Source of the DNA: Anadara kagoshimensis
Taxonomy: Eukaryota; Mollusca; Bivalvia; Arcoida; Arcidae
Direction: 5' to 3'
Length of the DNA stretch: 64,000 nucleotides
Assembly (NCBI GenBank): GCA_021292105.1
Contig: CM037874.1
Span: forward strand, 32,786,185 to 32,850,184
Shown: piece by piece, positions 1 to 12,857 of the stretch
Numbering within the stretch: position 1 is the stretch's first letter
Layout of the letters: every line of letters starts with the position of its first letter
The notes under the pieces: generated by a model
Database searches by the model: none
What the model saw: only the letters and a program-made list of their open reading frames with translations
What the model was told of the DNA's origin: nothing
Program-made: the position numbers and the translations under genes

Positions 1-734
1 TTGTTTACCTATATATAACTTACTTATGCTCAAGTGTACAAACTCTTCTTAACAGTGAAAAATAAAAAAAATAAAACATATAAAGGAAATTAGTAATGTG
101 ATAATTTTATTTCTTTTTACTGTATGCCACTTTTGAGGTGTTCGAAACAATGTAATAAAACAGAATGATTACTTTAAAAACATTAAACAATAATTGGATA
201 TTGCATTGAGACCCTTAAAATGTTTTATGATCTCGATAAATATGATGTCTCTGTCTAAAAAATGACCATGGATATACCAACGTCCCATAGTTCCAGGATA
301 CTTTTATTTGATGACACACAAAGATAAATTCATATTTGATTATTTTTTCAATACATGGCTTCAAATGCGATTTACATGGGCCTCGACGCCCTGTTTCTGT
401 TTGTAAAATCTTACTTTTTTATCCAATTTTCTAGTTAAAAATAAATATGACCATCGGTAAGAATGTACCTAATTTTGGTTTATACAACATGTATAAACTG
501 CAAAACGCAATTATTAATCCTAAACTCCCAGAATAAACATTTGAAACCCACTCGGAATTACTAAATTTTTGAAGACTAGGGTGTCATTTTCCCGCAAGAT
601 GGCGTAATTTTCCCCACATGATGACGTCATGTTATTGTTTTTTTATTATGACGTCACGTGGTCATACACGTATCTCACATGGCGATAAACCCTATCTCAC
701 ATGAAATGATATGGAAAAAATTATCCTGGATAAA
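1..734. other. AT-rich intergenic sequence, nothing recognised
   Basis: No ORF or repeat I can support apart from a short match (280-310) to retroelement tail family A and a pair of TATCTCACATG motifs at about 670-705. Confidence 0.5.
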
Positions 735-928
735 CTTTACGTCCCATAGTTCCAGGATACTGTCATTCCCATATTTGATGGCACACATGGCAGGTGTATT
801 TAAATAAGAAATAAGAGGTGCCCTGGTGCGAAGTTCACGTGTCTAACCTAACTTGTCGGTTCCAAAGTTTTTACTTTGCTTCTGAATTGTGATTTGGACA
901 TGGATTAGTATGTTTGTTTTTGATTGAT
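735..928 (+). mobile_element. Retroelement tail family A copy, internally deleted
   Basis: It contains CGTCCCATAGTTCCAGGATA, GAAGTTCACGTGTCTAACC and the shared 3' end TAGTATGTTTGTTTTTGATT; the GTAGCTAGCT block is missing. Another partial match to the start lies at about 280-310. Confidence 0.55.
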
Positions 929-2148
929 ATGATGATGGTGATGATAATGTCTAGGTATTAGTTAGAGCCAACAAAAATGCCAGGATCAAAACTATTTTGC
1001 CATTACTTCTGTGTCTCCTTTCAAATCAGATTATACTATTAATCATTGTACCCGATATATCCCCGGTGCTCGGTAACAACAATGTGGATAAACCAAATCT
1101 GTTACTGACGAAGTCAATTATTTTAAGTGCCCGTTTGTGTGAATGTGATTTTAACACGCTGGTGTGTCCTTTTAAAATATACTCTTGTTTTATATAAGTT
1201 GTTCAAAACTGTATAGATCGCTTATTTCGGCAGCTACAATTTAACGTACAAACATTCCATGATAACCTCACCTGTCCTCTTTTTATGACGTCACAGGGGT
1301 AAACTTTCAAATTGACAGAAGTAAAGTTCTGCCAATTACGGAATTATAATTTGCCACGACAATTAGCTCACAAAATGGATAACTCATAGTCCGTATCGAA
1401 ACTGATAAATGCGTTATAGGTGTCGGCAAGCTTATCATTCATTAAATACGTAGTTTAATTTATTCAATTTTGTTACATAATAATACATAAAACATGCATT
1501 TAATCAAAATTTACATGGTGGAAAAACGTTGAGTAATCGTACTTTTCCCAATGATAGTTTTATTTTCACATTTTACTTATTCGTGTACAAATTTCCGTCA
1601 GGTTGACTTCTCTGGCAGGTACACTCGTCTTCTTTTTTAACTACAAGTAGGTAAACAAGAAGGAAGAAATGAATAAAAATTTGATAGATCGGTGCTACAG
1701 TCAAAAATATTAACTAAATAGGACCAGTTCCATAGCTGATAATGTAAAGAAATTAGCTTTTCACCTCTGGTTCGATGGAATAGAACCATAGTTGATGACG
1801 TAAACCAAAATATGTATTATTTTTTTGTTAAATATACCATCGCAAAATCTAATAACTTAATTCAAATACTTGCTAACTCCTGTTTGATGTACCAAACCCT
1901 CACCTAAAATGTCAGCAAAATGGCCTACTATCTCCAGTTTGATAAAAAGCAATCTTGAAGCTTACCATCTCCAGATGTACTGGATCAACAATAAATACTA
2001 TATAACAAACTGTATCTTGATTTCATATACTAGATTTACAGCCTAATTTTGAAGCATCATATCATTGACAGTAAATAGCTGACCACCTCTGGTTTGATGC
2101 CCCAGATCTACAAGTTGTGAACAAACAGCTTACAATCGGTTCGATAGA
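929..2148. other. Intergenic, diverged repeats only
   Basis: From about 1720 to 2148, and again at 3738-3830, there are loosely repeated phrases such as CATAGCTGATAATGTAA and CTGGTTCGATG, suggesting a degenerate tandem repeat that the 1.6-kb TIR element split. The short ORF at 997-1197 has no support. Confidence 0.45.
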
Positions 2149-2443
2149 CCAGGGGCCGGTTTTTCGAAGCTATCCTAAGACTAAAATTTGTCCTAACCTG
2201 GTCCTAAGACATTTTTTTCGTCCTAAGTCGGTTTGTCGAAGGTGTCGCAATTTGAGACAGTCCTAAATTTGATCTTAAACTTAGGACAGGTATACAGGTG
2301 TCCTAAGACCATCTTAGGGCAATCCTAGTTTTAAGATATATAAATAAATCCAGATGACAGCTGTTTATTTACACGTGAGACAACGAAGATATCAAAACAT
2401 ACGTCGAAATAGAGTTTTAAGAGACAAAGACAATCCATTAGAT

Positions 2444-2494
<51 letters not shown>

Positions 2495-2565
2495 TTGATT
2501 TTACATATCGGAGTCGGAATCATTTAGGGAATCTAAAAGTACATAAATCACATTAGAAACACGTT

Positions 2566-2613
<48 letters not shown>

Positions 2614-3737
2614 CAGGTCTCCCTTATGGATAACTGAAAGAAAATACACAAATAAATTTTTTATAAAACTCACTATATTTTGAAAATACATGTAATCAAA
2701 ATTAAACGTTTATAATATGATTAAAAACTCATGCTAGATTTCCTGAAAATGTTATTGTGCGTTTAAGCTTCTTATATTGTCCCTGTATAGGAATGTATCA
2801 TATGATATATGTATGGTTGTTTATCGAATCACTCTCTTATGCAAGGGGTTTATTACATGGCACGTGTCAAATCTTAAACTCACCCGAGTGAATTACACGT
2901 ATCTTTAGATATATAATAATTTTGTATATTTTAAGAACTCGCGTTATTCCATGAAATTTTAAAAAAATCCAAATTAATTATTAATTTAATTCTTCGACTG
3001 TACTTTGGTGTGACGATGTATTGGAGTAATTAACTTTTTCACATATGTTCTTTGAATTGTTTGCTATAGTGTTTAAAACTTTGGAAAAAACACACTTTTA
3101 TGCTTGCCGATCTCGTTCAATAAAATCTCTACCTCCATATCGCTGAAATTTGGGTTTCTCTTTCTGTTCATTATAACTTTTTGTACTTTGACTAACTCAA
3201 ATGCCTAGTATTTATATATCTTATGTATGTTATTGCATGATTTTACCCTATGACCCCAGAGAAATAATGAACTTCTACATGAAGCATGATTTTAATGTAT
3301 ATATCGGTTACTACCTGTGAGTATTAAATATATACACTTATATACACGTCCAAACACATTTACTTTCAACACAAAAGTCTTACGAGACACAATACAAATT
3401 AAAAAAAAACCACAATCATTCACAGTGATTTCACATTTTATTAAAATTTCTGTTGAATATATTTCGTAATTAATATCACATATCTTAATATTTATTTGTT
3501 ATATATTTATTATATTAATTTAGATTTTTACCACTTTAATTCTGCGTTAGAAAGTCATATTTGTACTGACAACATGTATAAATCTAAACTTAGGATAAAA
3601 AATAGGATATCCTAGATACGACCGAGCTGAGACACTGGTTATGATTATCCTAACATTATCCTAGCCTAGTCCTAAAATTTATCCTAGGACATATCTTAAG
3701 ACAAAATTTAGGATAGCTTCGTAAAACAGGCCCCTGG
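2149..3737. mobile_element. 1.6-kb non-autonomous TIR DNA transposon
   Basis: The ends are CCAGGGGCCGGTTTTTCGAA and, reverse-complemented, CCAGGGGCCTGTTTTACGAA, continuing as AGCTATCCTAA on both sides. The subterminal regions are full of TCCTAAG and AGGATA repeats on both arms. The interior is AT-rich with a T run (about 2449-2493), a CT microsatellite (2567-2608) and no ORF, so it cannot move by itself. No clear target-site duplication is seen. Confidence 0.7.
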
Positions 3738-3829
3738 AACATAGCTGAGAATATAAGCCAAATCACTACCAAAGCTAACATTGTATATCAAACAGCTTAC
3801 AATTTTCGGTTTGATGTTTATAAATTTGA

Positions 3830-4255
3830 GGGATGTAGGATTTACGTAATTTAAAAATAAAAAAACACGTGAACCAGGTAAGTGAGACTGAGTGCTCCGG
3901 AAGGTTACGCACCTCCTGTTTAGTTAGCTTTACCCGAAAGGTGTGTAATCAAAATTGAGTCATAGGAACACGGAACTATGGAACGTCAAATATATCCAGG
4001 ACAACCCTGGACACAGAGACATCAATTTTTTTACAAAACTGTGGTGACGGCCATAAAACGTTTTGAGGGCCCTGATAAGCCAAAGCTTGCAATGTCTATG
4101 GGTCAACAATTTATTTGTAAGCAGCTTGCTTCGTTTTATAAAGTTCCCAAAGTGGGAACAAGCTCTACCAAAGCGTTTTGATTGGAAAAATACACCAATA
4201 GCAGGAGAAGCAGGTTATTGCTGCATAGGAAAAGAAAGTTTACAATAGAAAAAAA
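3830..4255 (-). mobile_element. Retroelement tail family A copy, long, inverted
   Basis: The reverse complement carries the CCTGCTTCTCCTGC, GGTAGAGCTTGTTCCCAC and CCGTCACCACAG segments of the coding remnant, followed by the AAACAGGAGGTGCG tail. It lacks the last part of the family's 3' end. Short ORFs here are remnants and not genes. Confidence 0.6.
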
Positions 4256-6468
4256 TAAAAGGCATCATATTTGTTGTAAAGTTTCAAATGCAGCCTTTCA
4301 TAAAATAGTACCTGCATGGATTACATAGCAATGACCAATGTTTGTTCAACGGGGGTATGTTTTCTTTACTTTTTATAAAATTTAATGTTATCAATGATAA
4401 AACGTAGATGTACAACATTTTTGTCTCTTGTACATAACTTTAGTGTAAATATACTTTTCAACGCTTTATGCCTTTTTAAATACATCATAAAAAATTACAG
4501 TCCTTTGAAAAAGTATAACATGTGATAAATATTGTCAATATACATCATATTTATAATACTAATTGACAAAAAATAACCTTCCAGATACCTGATATGAATA
4601 CAAATGTATTAATTGACGATCTTAAATCAACAGGATTTAAATTTTTATTTAAGTGTAGACTTCTCATTGTTCAGGTAAGAATTTTGTTTTCTTATAAAAC
4701 ATTGTTTTATCATTATACGTTTATTTTTAATTTTATTTATTGTTTATTGCGATGCAATCATTGAAGAACAAAATCTGAGAATTAATTTTAGTATTTTAAT
4801 CAATATCAATCTATAAGGTTAATTTATTCACGTTTTTTGTGTGTATCGAGTTGCATATTTTTGTTATCACTCTAAGACTGACTAGTACTATGCAGCTACC
4901 GTGGACAAATATGGAAACATATATTATACATAATGGTCGATCCACTTAGTGTTATTTGAACACAAGTTGGGATTTGGACGTAATTTTGGCCATCCAGTTA
5001 CTGTATACACAGCACAAATGAGACCTTAACCCGGAGAATTTATTTTCCTTTGTCCTATTATACCAAAAACTACCAAACCCTGAAGCTACGTTTCCAACAT
5101 TGCAGTGTTATGGTCTCATTAGCGTCGATAATACTGATATAAGATGGTCAAAATTATGTAAAAATTTCCATTGAGCATTATTTTGTCAACCAGACTAATA
5201 CGTTGACGTTTTCAGCTCTAGAATCGACTTATATTTGTTACTGATGTTATATACATATAAACTTAGTTGAAGGTTGCGTAATTCGTTAATGATAATTTAA
5301 GCTTCTTATCAAGGTCGTCATCACAATATTGTTGATATGCGTGATATCTCTTTATCCGATGTTGTCCTAGATGCATTTGAATTAGCATAGTCCATGTTCG
5401 GTTAATTACCAATTTTGATATCAAAACGTAGCATGTGTAGCTAAGGGATGACCTTTCCGGAGCATCCGGTCTTGGTGGAAATTAGCTTGTTTAACGTGGA
5501 TTAAATTTGCTACTCTGCATAGTTTTCACTTTGCTTTTTGGATTTTGATTTAATCATGGTCTGATATGTTTTCTAAATTTAGAAATTTAGAAAATTTAAA
5601 TTAACAACTGTACTGAATTTAACTAAATTATTCATTCAGAAACATGGGCAATACAAACATGTACAATCAGATTTATAAAAATACGTAACCTATATAATTA
5701 GGGGATAACTGTCTTGTAATTGACGATTTGCAAACGTATATCGGTGGTTATACTGTCGGAAATTTTTGACGTCATTCAATCAAAACGAGCATTACATACA
5801 GAATGAATTAGAATATCTTATTTTATTTGAAGTTTTTACTATATATTGCCTCATAAAATTACAAACTTATAACCTATCTATCTCAGGTGCATGCGTTCAT
5901 GACGACCTGATATTCAGTAGTTGACTGATGCACTGTTAAGTGCTGACTCACAAAATTGTCTTATCAATGACATTTTATCAAAAGTTCATTAACTTGTAAC
6001 CCTTCAAGCATTTAACTATCGCCTCTGTGTGATTCAGGTGCGCCAATTTTAAGAATTTGGCGCAGCATCGACAGCAAGTTGAAAATAGCAATATCTTCTT
6101 GTTATTCAGCCCTTAATCAGTCAAACTATCTTACCATATTGACTAAAATACGACATAGTGCTAAACTTGGTGATGTCTCAAAAATGGTTTCCTCAATAAC
6201 AGAACAGAAGGTCTTTTTATTCTGTATAAGTACAATAAATAGAAATTTATGACATGAATTTTTACATACTAGTACGAAAATTTATTTGAAATAATAATGT
6301 AAATAATGTAAATGTCCCGTATAAACTTTTATTGTATTTACTTTGTAATTGTATACTGATTCCATTTATTGTCTCTGTTTAGACAAAAACATGTTCAAAT
6401 TCGTAACAATAACAGTGAATTCTTTGAAATATTATAGTGTTTTTATGGCCACACTCACAAAACTATAA
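4256..6468. other. Intergenic, no gene seen
   Basis: AT-rich with frequent stops on both strands. Only a diverged retroelement tail at 5435 is recognised. Confidence 0.5.
5435..5570 (+). mobile_element. Retroelement tail family A fragment, diverged
   Basis: It shows GTGTAGCTAAGG, CCTTTCCGGAGCATCCGGTC and the TTTTCACTTTGC motif, all diverged from the other copies. Confidence 0.45.
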
Positions 6469-6930
6469 GGCCATTCCTATAAAATTCTGTGTTTGACATC
6501 ATCGCGCGCGTCCCTTTTATTAATTTTTTGAAAAAAAAAACAAACAAACAAAAAAAAACAAATTCCATCAAATGCAAATTCCGTATTTGATCGTAAAATC
6601 CGGTCATTTTTCATGTCCGTTTTCCGACTTCGAAATATCGGATATACTCTGGTTTGTTTGGAAGTCTGAAGTAGGTATTGGCATGAAAACATCAAATGAT
6701 GTACTTCATAAAATTCTGAAGGAAATTCCAATTTATCGCACTCTCGAATGAGTTTAATTTAATTAAACATTTAAAACACAATGTTTTTTATTTATATAAT
6801 GAATATGTAATGTGCATATAAACAGAAAATATGATTTTGTTTTTTCATTAAAATTTGTTTGTTTGCCTCATACCCTCCTCCCTTTAAAAAAAATAAGTGA
6901 CGTTAAACTTAGAATTTTATTGGAATGGCC
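6469..6930. mobile_element. Harbinger-like MITE, 462 bp, TAA target site
   Basis: The terminal inverted repeats are GGCCATTCCTATAAAATTCT and GGCCATTCCAATAAAATTCT (right end reverse-complemented). TAA flanks both sides (6466-6468 and 6931-6933), the duplication typical of PIF/Harbinger elements. There is no coding capacity; a short minus-strand ORF inside is incidental. Confidence 0.7.
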
Positions 6931-6963
6931 TAAGTATGATATGTCTGTATCCAAAATTACCTG

Positions 6964-7168
6964 AATATAATTGACGTCTCATAATACCATGTTCCTTTTC
7001 ATCCCAATTTTGTTTGCACACGTGACGGGTGTAGCTAGCTACGAAGGAGGTGTTTACCCTTCCGAAGCACCCGGTCTCACTTCCGGTGGTTTACCTAATT
7101 TGTCAGCTTCAAAGTTGTACTTTGCTTCTGTATTTTGATTTGGATACGGATTAGTATGTTTGTTTTTT
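6964..7168 (+). mobile_element. Retroelement tail family A copy
   Basis: It carries ACACGTGACGGGTGTAGC, ACCCTTCCGAAGCACCCGG and ends GTATGTTTG followed by a T run. Confidence 0.6.
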
Positions 7169-7344
7169 TTATTGTAATGGAATAACTACAACAGTTTTGA
7201 CAAAATTAACATAGTTATGATATGCTGTAATTAAAATTAATGAACTTTGTAATAAAAAGAACAAATTTACTTCAACTGAAATACTTAAATAATATTAACT
7301 AATGATAACAACTAACTGTAACACTAAAATCCTGTAAAATAAAT

Positions 7345-7447
7345 CGAAAACAAACATACAAATCCATGACCAAACCACATTCCAAATAACAAAGTTAAAA
7401 CTTTGAAACTTGCAAATTAAGTTAAAGACGTGAACTTCCACCAGGGA
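7345..7447 (-). mobile_element. Retroelement tail family A fragment, inverted
   Basis: ACAAACATACAAATCCATG, GTTAAAACTTTGAAAC and GTGAACTTCCACCAGG are the reverse complement of the family's 3' end. Confidence 0.55.
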
Positions 7448-7668
7448 AGTTACCTTTGTTTTTTTTTAATGAAAATGATAAAAAAAATTGCCAAATTAGC
7501 AAAATTTTATTTAATCGTGCTAGGTTACGATGAAGGACGTTCCACCATATGTTGAACCACAAATTTCACACTTACGAATACAGATTCATACAAATTCTTC
7601 AAACATGTGTGTGACAGAGCACTCTACTAACTGATTTACCATAGTAGTTTCAATCATTGAATGATCAC

Positions 7669-7715
<47 letters not shown>

Positions 7716-7764
7716 CTATTTTTCTTTTATGTGCTTGGTTTTGGTGATACTATTTTTATTACAC

Positions 7765-7936
7765 ATTTGGTGAGTGTAGTTAGCTAAACAGGAGGTGTCT
7801 ACCGGGTACCCTTCCAGACCATCCAGCTTCACTTCACCCGGTGAAAGTTCAAGTGTTTATCGTAATGTGTCTGTTTCAAAGTTTATAAGTTTCTTTGCGT
7901 TTTGGTTTGTACATGGATTGGTATGTCTGGTTTTTT
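7765..7936 (+). mobile_element. Retroelement tail family A copy
   Basis: It carries GTGTAGTTAGCTAAACAGGA, CCCTTCCAGACCATCC, a GGTGAAAGTTCAAGTG variant and the GGTATGTCTGG end. Confidence 0.55.
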
Positions 7937-8080
7937 TAATATTTCATTTACATAAAGATTTTGTTTAGTTGCATAATAACATATTTTGCCTATCGTGTAC
8001 TATGTTTCAAAATCTGTATTTTTAAATATTGCATTTTGTTTCTAATTGCATTTTGTTTTTAATTTTTAGACATAATTGCT

Positions 8081-8575
8081 ATGGATTTAACTAAAATAAT
8101 CCTGGTCCTAGTAGTTTTAGTCTTGAACTTTGTGGCTCTGAGTGCAAAATTCCCGTACGGATATAGAGGGCGTGGAGTAAAACGCCTAAAATTGAATCTT
8201 CGGAAATCACATGGAAGGATTTGGCTAAATAAAGTACACAGAACAAAAACTATTAATACAGAGAGAAACATACAAACCATTAACAAAGTGCAGAAGAAAA
8301 CAATCGACATCAATATAAAAACAAATAACAATAAAAAAGGAACAAGTTTTACTACAAGTAATACGGGGCCACGTTCCGGGTTACCAACGACAACGGGACT
8401 TACTCCAACGATAACGGAACTTACTCCAACGACAACGGGACTTACTCCAACGGCAACGAAGACGACACCAACGGCTTCAATAAAACCACTAGTTCCAGCT
8501 TCCCAGAATATACAATCTGCAGAAATAACAAATAACAAAATTAGACAGATGTTTACCATAGATTATAAACAATGA
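8081..8575 (+). CDS. Candidate first coding exon of the astacin gene (signal peptide, Thr/Pro repeats)
   Basis: The open frame starts at ATG 8081 with a clear signal peptide (MDLTK followed by a run of I, L and V, then ALSA). A basic stretch follows, then a Thr/Pro-rich part built from four or five 7-residue units such as LTPTTTG, which are 21-bp tandem repeats at about 8395-8475. The frame closes at TGA 8573-8575. The next coding stretch is in another frame, so this exon must end earlier, or an indel separates them. A phase-0 donor (GGA/GTAAAA) at 8176/8177 would give a 32-residue leader that joins in frame to the exon at 8562. That model makes the stop-free Thr-rich stretch intronic, which is a weak point. 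A pyrimidine-rich run ending in AG just upstream (about 8069) may mark the acceptor of a 5' UTR exon. Confidence 0.6.
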   Translation: MDLTKIILVLVVLVLNFVALSAKFPYGYRGRGVKRLKLNLRKSHGRIWLNKVHRTKTINTERNIQTINKVQKKTIDINIKTNNNKKGTSFTTSNTGPRSGLPTTTGLTPTITELTPTTTGLTPTATKTTPTASIKPLVPASQNIQSAEITNNKIRQMFTIDYKQ

Positions 8576-9190
8576 AGAACCAAATCAAATGTTTCAAAAG
8601 GCTTTACGAAGTAACCGTCTGAATGAGGATCACCTGACTCCACCGGTAGGTAAACGTCACTATAGATCTTTTTTTTATTATTGTTGAATTTTCTTCTTGG
8701 TCTTCCTGGACCCTTTTGTAAATCCTAAACAAAAATGTGATAACCGAAAACATGCACTGTGCCGACATGTCGAAGGATAACACTAAGTTAACGAAAAGGG
8801 TTGAATCTGGATAGATACGGATAGCAAGTGATTGTAAATCTGCCAAAAGATAGTTATCAGCTGCCCAAATATAGGTAACGAGGGACCGAGATGAGCTGCC
8901 AATTCGGTACAATTTGTTAGCTTGGTGTTAAATTTTTGACAAGCATGTAATGTACTTGCCAACAGGCAATGAATTAAGTTTCTTTTATTAGTGTCAATAG
9001 CAATACATGTAGTTTGAATACTACAAACAATGAACACATGGTAGTTTTAAAGTCCAAATAAATTTTAACTGATTTCGAAGCCTCTAAGGAAGTCAGAGAA
9101 TTAGACAGTCGGATTGGTTAGACAGCTAACCGTAACAAAAAATCTAATGTTCCAAGGGAATTTATTTTTTTATTGGCACTTTTTATTTTA

Positions 9191-9246
<56 letters not shown>

Positions 9247-9757
9247 ATATTATTTTTTTTTTTTTTTTTTTTTTTTTTTTGAAATATTACAAAGGTCAAT
9301 GTGAGTTTACATACATGATATTAATAATGATACTAATAAGGCATAACACTTTATACATATAACATAATGTAGTTATGATACAGTTGCAAATTATTTTAAA
9401 GTCTACAAGTATTCGACTTTTATGTTAATGAATTGAACACAGGAGAAGCAGATTTCTGACTGGCACTTCTTAAAACTTGGATTTTTTGGTTACTTCTTAT
9501 TATATATAAATTATGTTATTTTTAAGACTGTAATGTTATATTAAGTAAGTAACGGTTTACTGATGATCTCTTAATTCTAATATTTTTAGAAATTTCAAAG
9601 TAGCATCACGCCTATTGATGAAATCATTTTAAATCCATCAACCACTAGTCAAGATGACAGCGACAAAAACAGATGTGGGTATCTTGATTTTACTTAGATC
9701 GTTTAGAAAGTTTCATATTGTGTCATTATTGTGAATAAACCCTGTTGTTCTCTCTCT

Positions 9758-9810
<53 letters not shown>

Positions 9811-10075
9811 GAAAGAAAGAGAGAGATAGGGAGATATCTTTTGTTGATATCACCTTTCAATGTATTTCATGTATTTTGTGCTGTTTCCGAATTTAAAAAT
9901 TAATCACGTACATGTAGTACTTCTTTTGAATAAAAAAATTAGATGTAGTTAAAGACAAATGTATTTTAATGTCTTGTAACCTAAAGAACGACTATATGAT
10001 AAATTAGTCATACTTAAACTGTTGGTATTCACGGATATGGTGTCATCATGGTTGCGATTATTAGAGCGTTAAAAA

Positions 10076-10136
<61 letters not shown>

Positions 10137-12798
10137 GCTCGAATAGAAACAGTAAACTAAAGAAACAAATGACAATTAAATTTTGACATTTGAGTCAAAA
10201 GAGCATTCACTGGTTACTTGGAGAAACTGTAACTTAATCTAGGTATATTGAAAACAATTTTGCAAAAACTGAAAATAAGCAAGAGTTAGGGATGATTGTG
10301 TAATTGTTTGATTGTGTACATTTTTCCAGGTGCATTTTGCAATTTTTTCCACAATGTTAAAGAGCGTTTGGTCCTGACAGAAGGAGATGTTATGATGAAA
10401 TATGATGACTTTTTACACTACTACGGGTAAGTATAGGTTGTAAGCAGTAGTTATAACACACTCACTTTGGTTAAGTCGAGTTGAGTAATGGTGTTTAACG
10501 TCCCAGTCAAGAATATTTCACTTATATCGAGACGTCGCCAGCTATAGGCGAAGGTGCAGAACTTTTGCCTGTGCGTTGCGCTGATGACATTGTACAGCTA
10601 GGTTCTTTATCGTGCTACGCCTACCGTGACACGAACTTCGTTTATTTTTAGTTCCCATCACTTTGGTTAAAGCGGGATGACTATTACTCATAATTACTTA
10701 CCGCTTATTTTATAGCTTGTTAACGGGTTATGTTACACAATACTTTCAAGTATCCTTTAAGTGAGGAAGAATAATGTAGTAAGTATAATAATAATCCTAC
10801 TCAATCACTTTCATTAGCGTGGTGTTATATATGTTTTGTGAAGTTTAAAAATAAAATCGTTTCATCTTAATTCAAAGTTAAACTGTTAAATAAAAAAAAT
10901 CACAAAAAATAATTAAAACGGGAGCAAGATGTAATATCGAACAACAGGTGCGTGCTAAATAAGATATGGACAAATAGACAACTTCGTTTTGGACTTTGTC
11001 AAGTTCCGCGTGAAAAAGTAGACTCGATGGAACTCATGACGCCATCAAGCTATATTGAGAAAACGGGTTCTGTTTATATTTGCTAGGCTCTGATATATGT
11101 AAATATTGAAAAGTTGTACATTTTACAAAAGGTTTGATGGGCGATAATTAAAATTTCTAACATGTCCGATTTGATTGGAGATGTTCATCTTGGCGATCAC
11201 TATCTTAGATGCATATTTATAAACGCATCCAACAGTGAGTAACTTATTATGTTGTTCAAAAAGGATCATGACAAGGTAACTAATCCATGACGCCATCAAA
11301 CTATATTGAGAAAATGGGTTCTGCTGATATTTGCTAAACTCTGATATATAAAAAGTTGTAGATTCTGCAAAAGGGTAAATGTGCGATATTTAAAATTTCG
11401 AACATGTCCGATTTGATTGGAGATGTTCATCTAGACGGTTACTATCACATATCTTCAATTCACACGTCATCGAAAAATATTTACAATTTCATTATTACAA
11501 CTTCGATAACATTTTAATTGTCATTATATGTTATCAGCCGATAACAACAATAGAAAGTAGTTTCGGCTTTGTTGGCCGTGGATCTGTGTGTCAACGGGTT
11601 TCTAGATCCCCATTTTGACGTTGCGCGTAACGTTGAAATCGGGGAAACCCAAAGATATTAACACTACGCCCAATAACTTCAGTCAGGTATACTCACAAAT
11701 TCTACGTTTTCAAATTGCACGTTCACTTTTAACATGAGAATGTAAACCAATTTGTAATTATTCAATAAAAAATCATAAAGAAGGAAAAGTCTGTACTATT
11801 TTTAACGTTGACAGTAACATCGACATTTCCATCCGCAATTAACACAGTGAAGTAACATCGAAATATACATTGTATATATGTTTGTTAAAGTTACCATAAG
11901 AAATATTGAAAATATAAGAAATAAAGACAATTGTATTGTTAGTTACCGTGGTATAACTAAGAATGGCCTTTCGGAAATTTATCATGAAATGCTTCGCATT
12001 TCATTCAATTTGCGAAAGGCTATTCTAAGTTATACCACGATAACTAACAATACAATTGTCTTTATTTCTTAAGTAAACAAACGCGGTTCAAGAAGGACCA
12101 TGACTGGTCAACTAGTAGATATATATCTTAACAGTAAGTAAGATAACGTCGACATACTCTGTAGCTGTATAGAACCAAGTCAAATGTTCAATCCCATTGC
12201 ACGATTGAGGTGTAAATGAGGCTGGCACACAGTTAGTCATACAGTCCTCCATTCTCTGTTATATAAGATTATTTATTAATTGGTATTACAGAAATGGAAC
12301 AACAGGAAGAACAAAAAGGGCACTGTTATCGCCCTCAAGAAATAGAGGTTGGCCTGATAACACCATGCCTGTAGATGCCGACATGTCTCTCAGTAAGTTT
12401 AAGTTGCCATTTATTCTATGAGAAAACATACCCCGGTTTCACAATCATTTCTTAACTAAGATGTTCGTTTATCTAAATCTTGCATTTGGAATCTGAATAA
12501 TTTTGTTAGTTTTCAAAATTTTATAAATTTAAAGGTGTAATTTTGAAAATAACTCTCAGTTTATTACATTTATATTCTATTTTTCACACTTTTTGTTTAT
12601 AGTGCCATTAAATATTAACATCAGTTCCATTTATGACATTTCGTCATCACTTAATACACTGATAGATATTCATTAAAGTGAAAAAACTTTAAACAGTAAC
12701 ACATATTTCTGGAAGGAAGAAACCTTATATGGAGTTAATAGTATGGATTTAAAGGACGATGATTATTGTCACATTAAATAATTTGAGGATTTTCGCTT

Positions 12799-12857
<59 letters not shown>

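Noticed and set aside
3978..4248. Two short ORFs as genes
   Set aside because: They lie in an inverted copy of the dispersed retroelement tail, antisense to the coding remnant.
8059..8559. 166-residue ORF on the minus strand
   Set aside because: It mirrors the plus-strand Thr/Pro repeat. The plus strand has the signal peptide and joins an astacin.
9114..9362. 82-residue ORF
   Set aside because: It is made of a TA repeat and a poly-T run (IYIYIY and FFFF) in an astacin intron.
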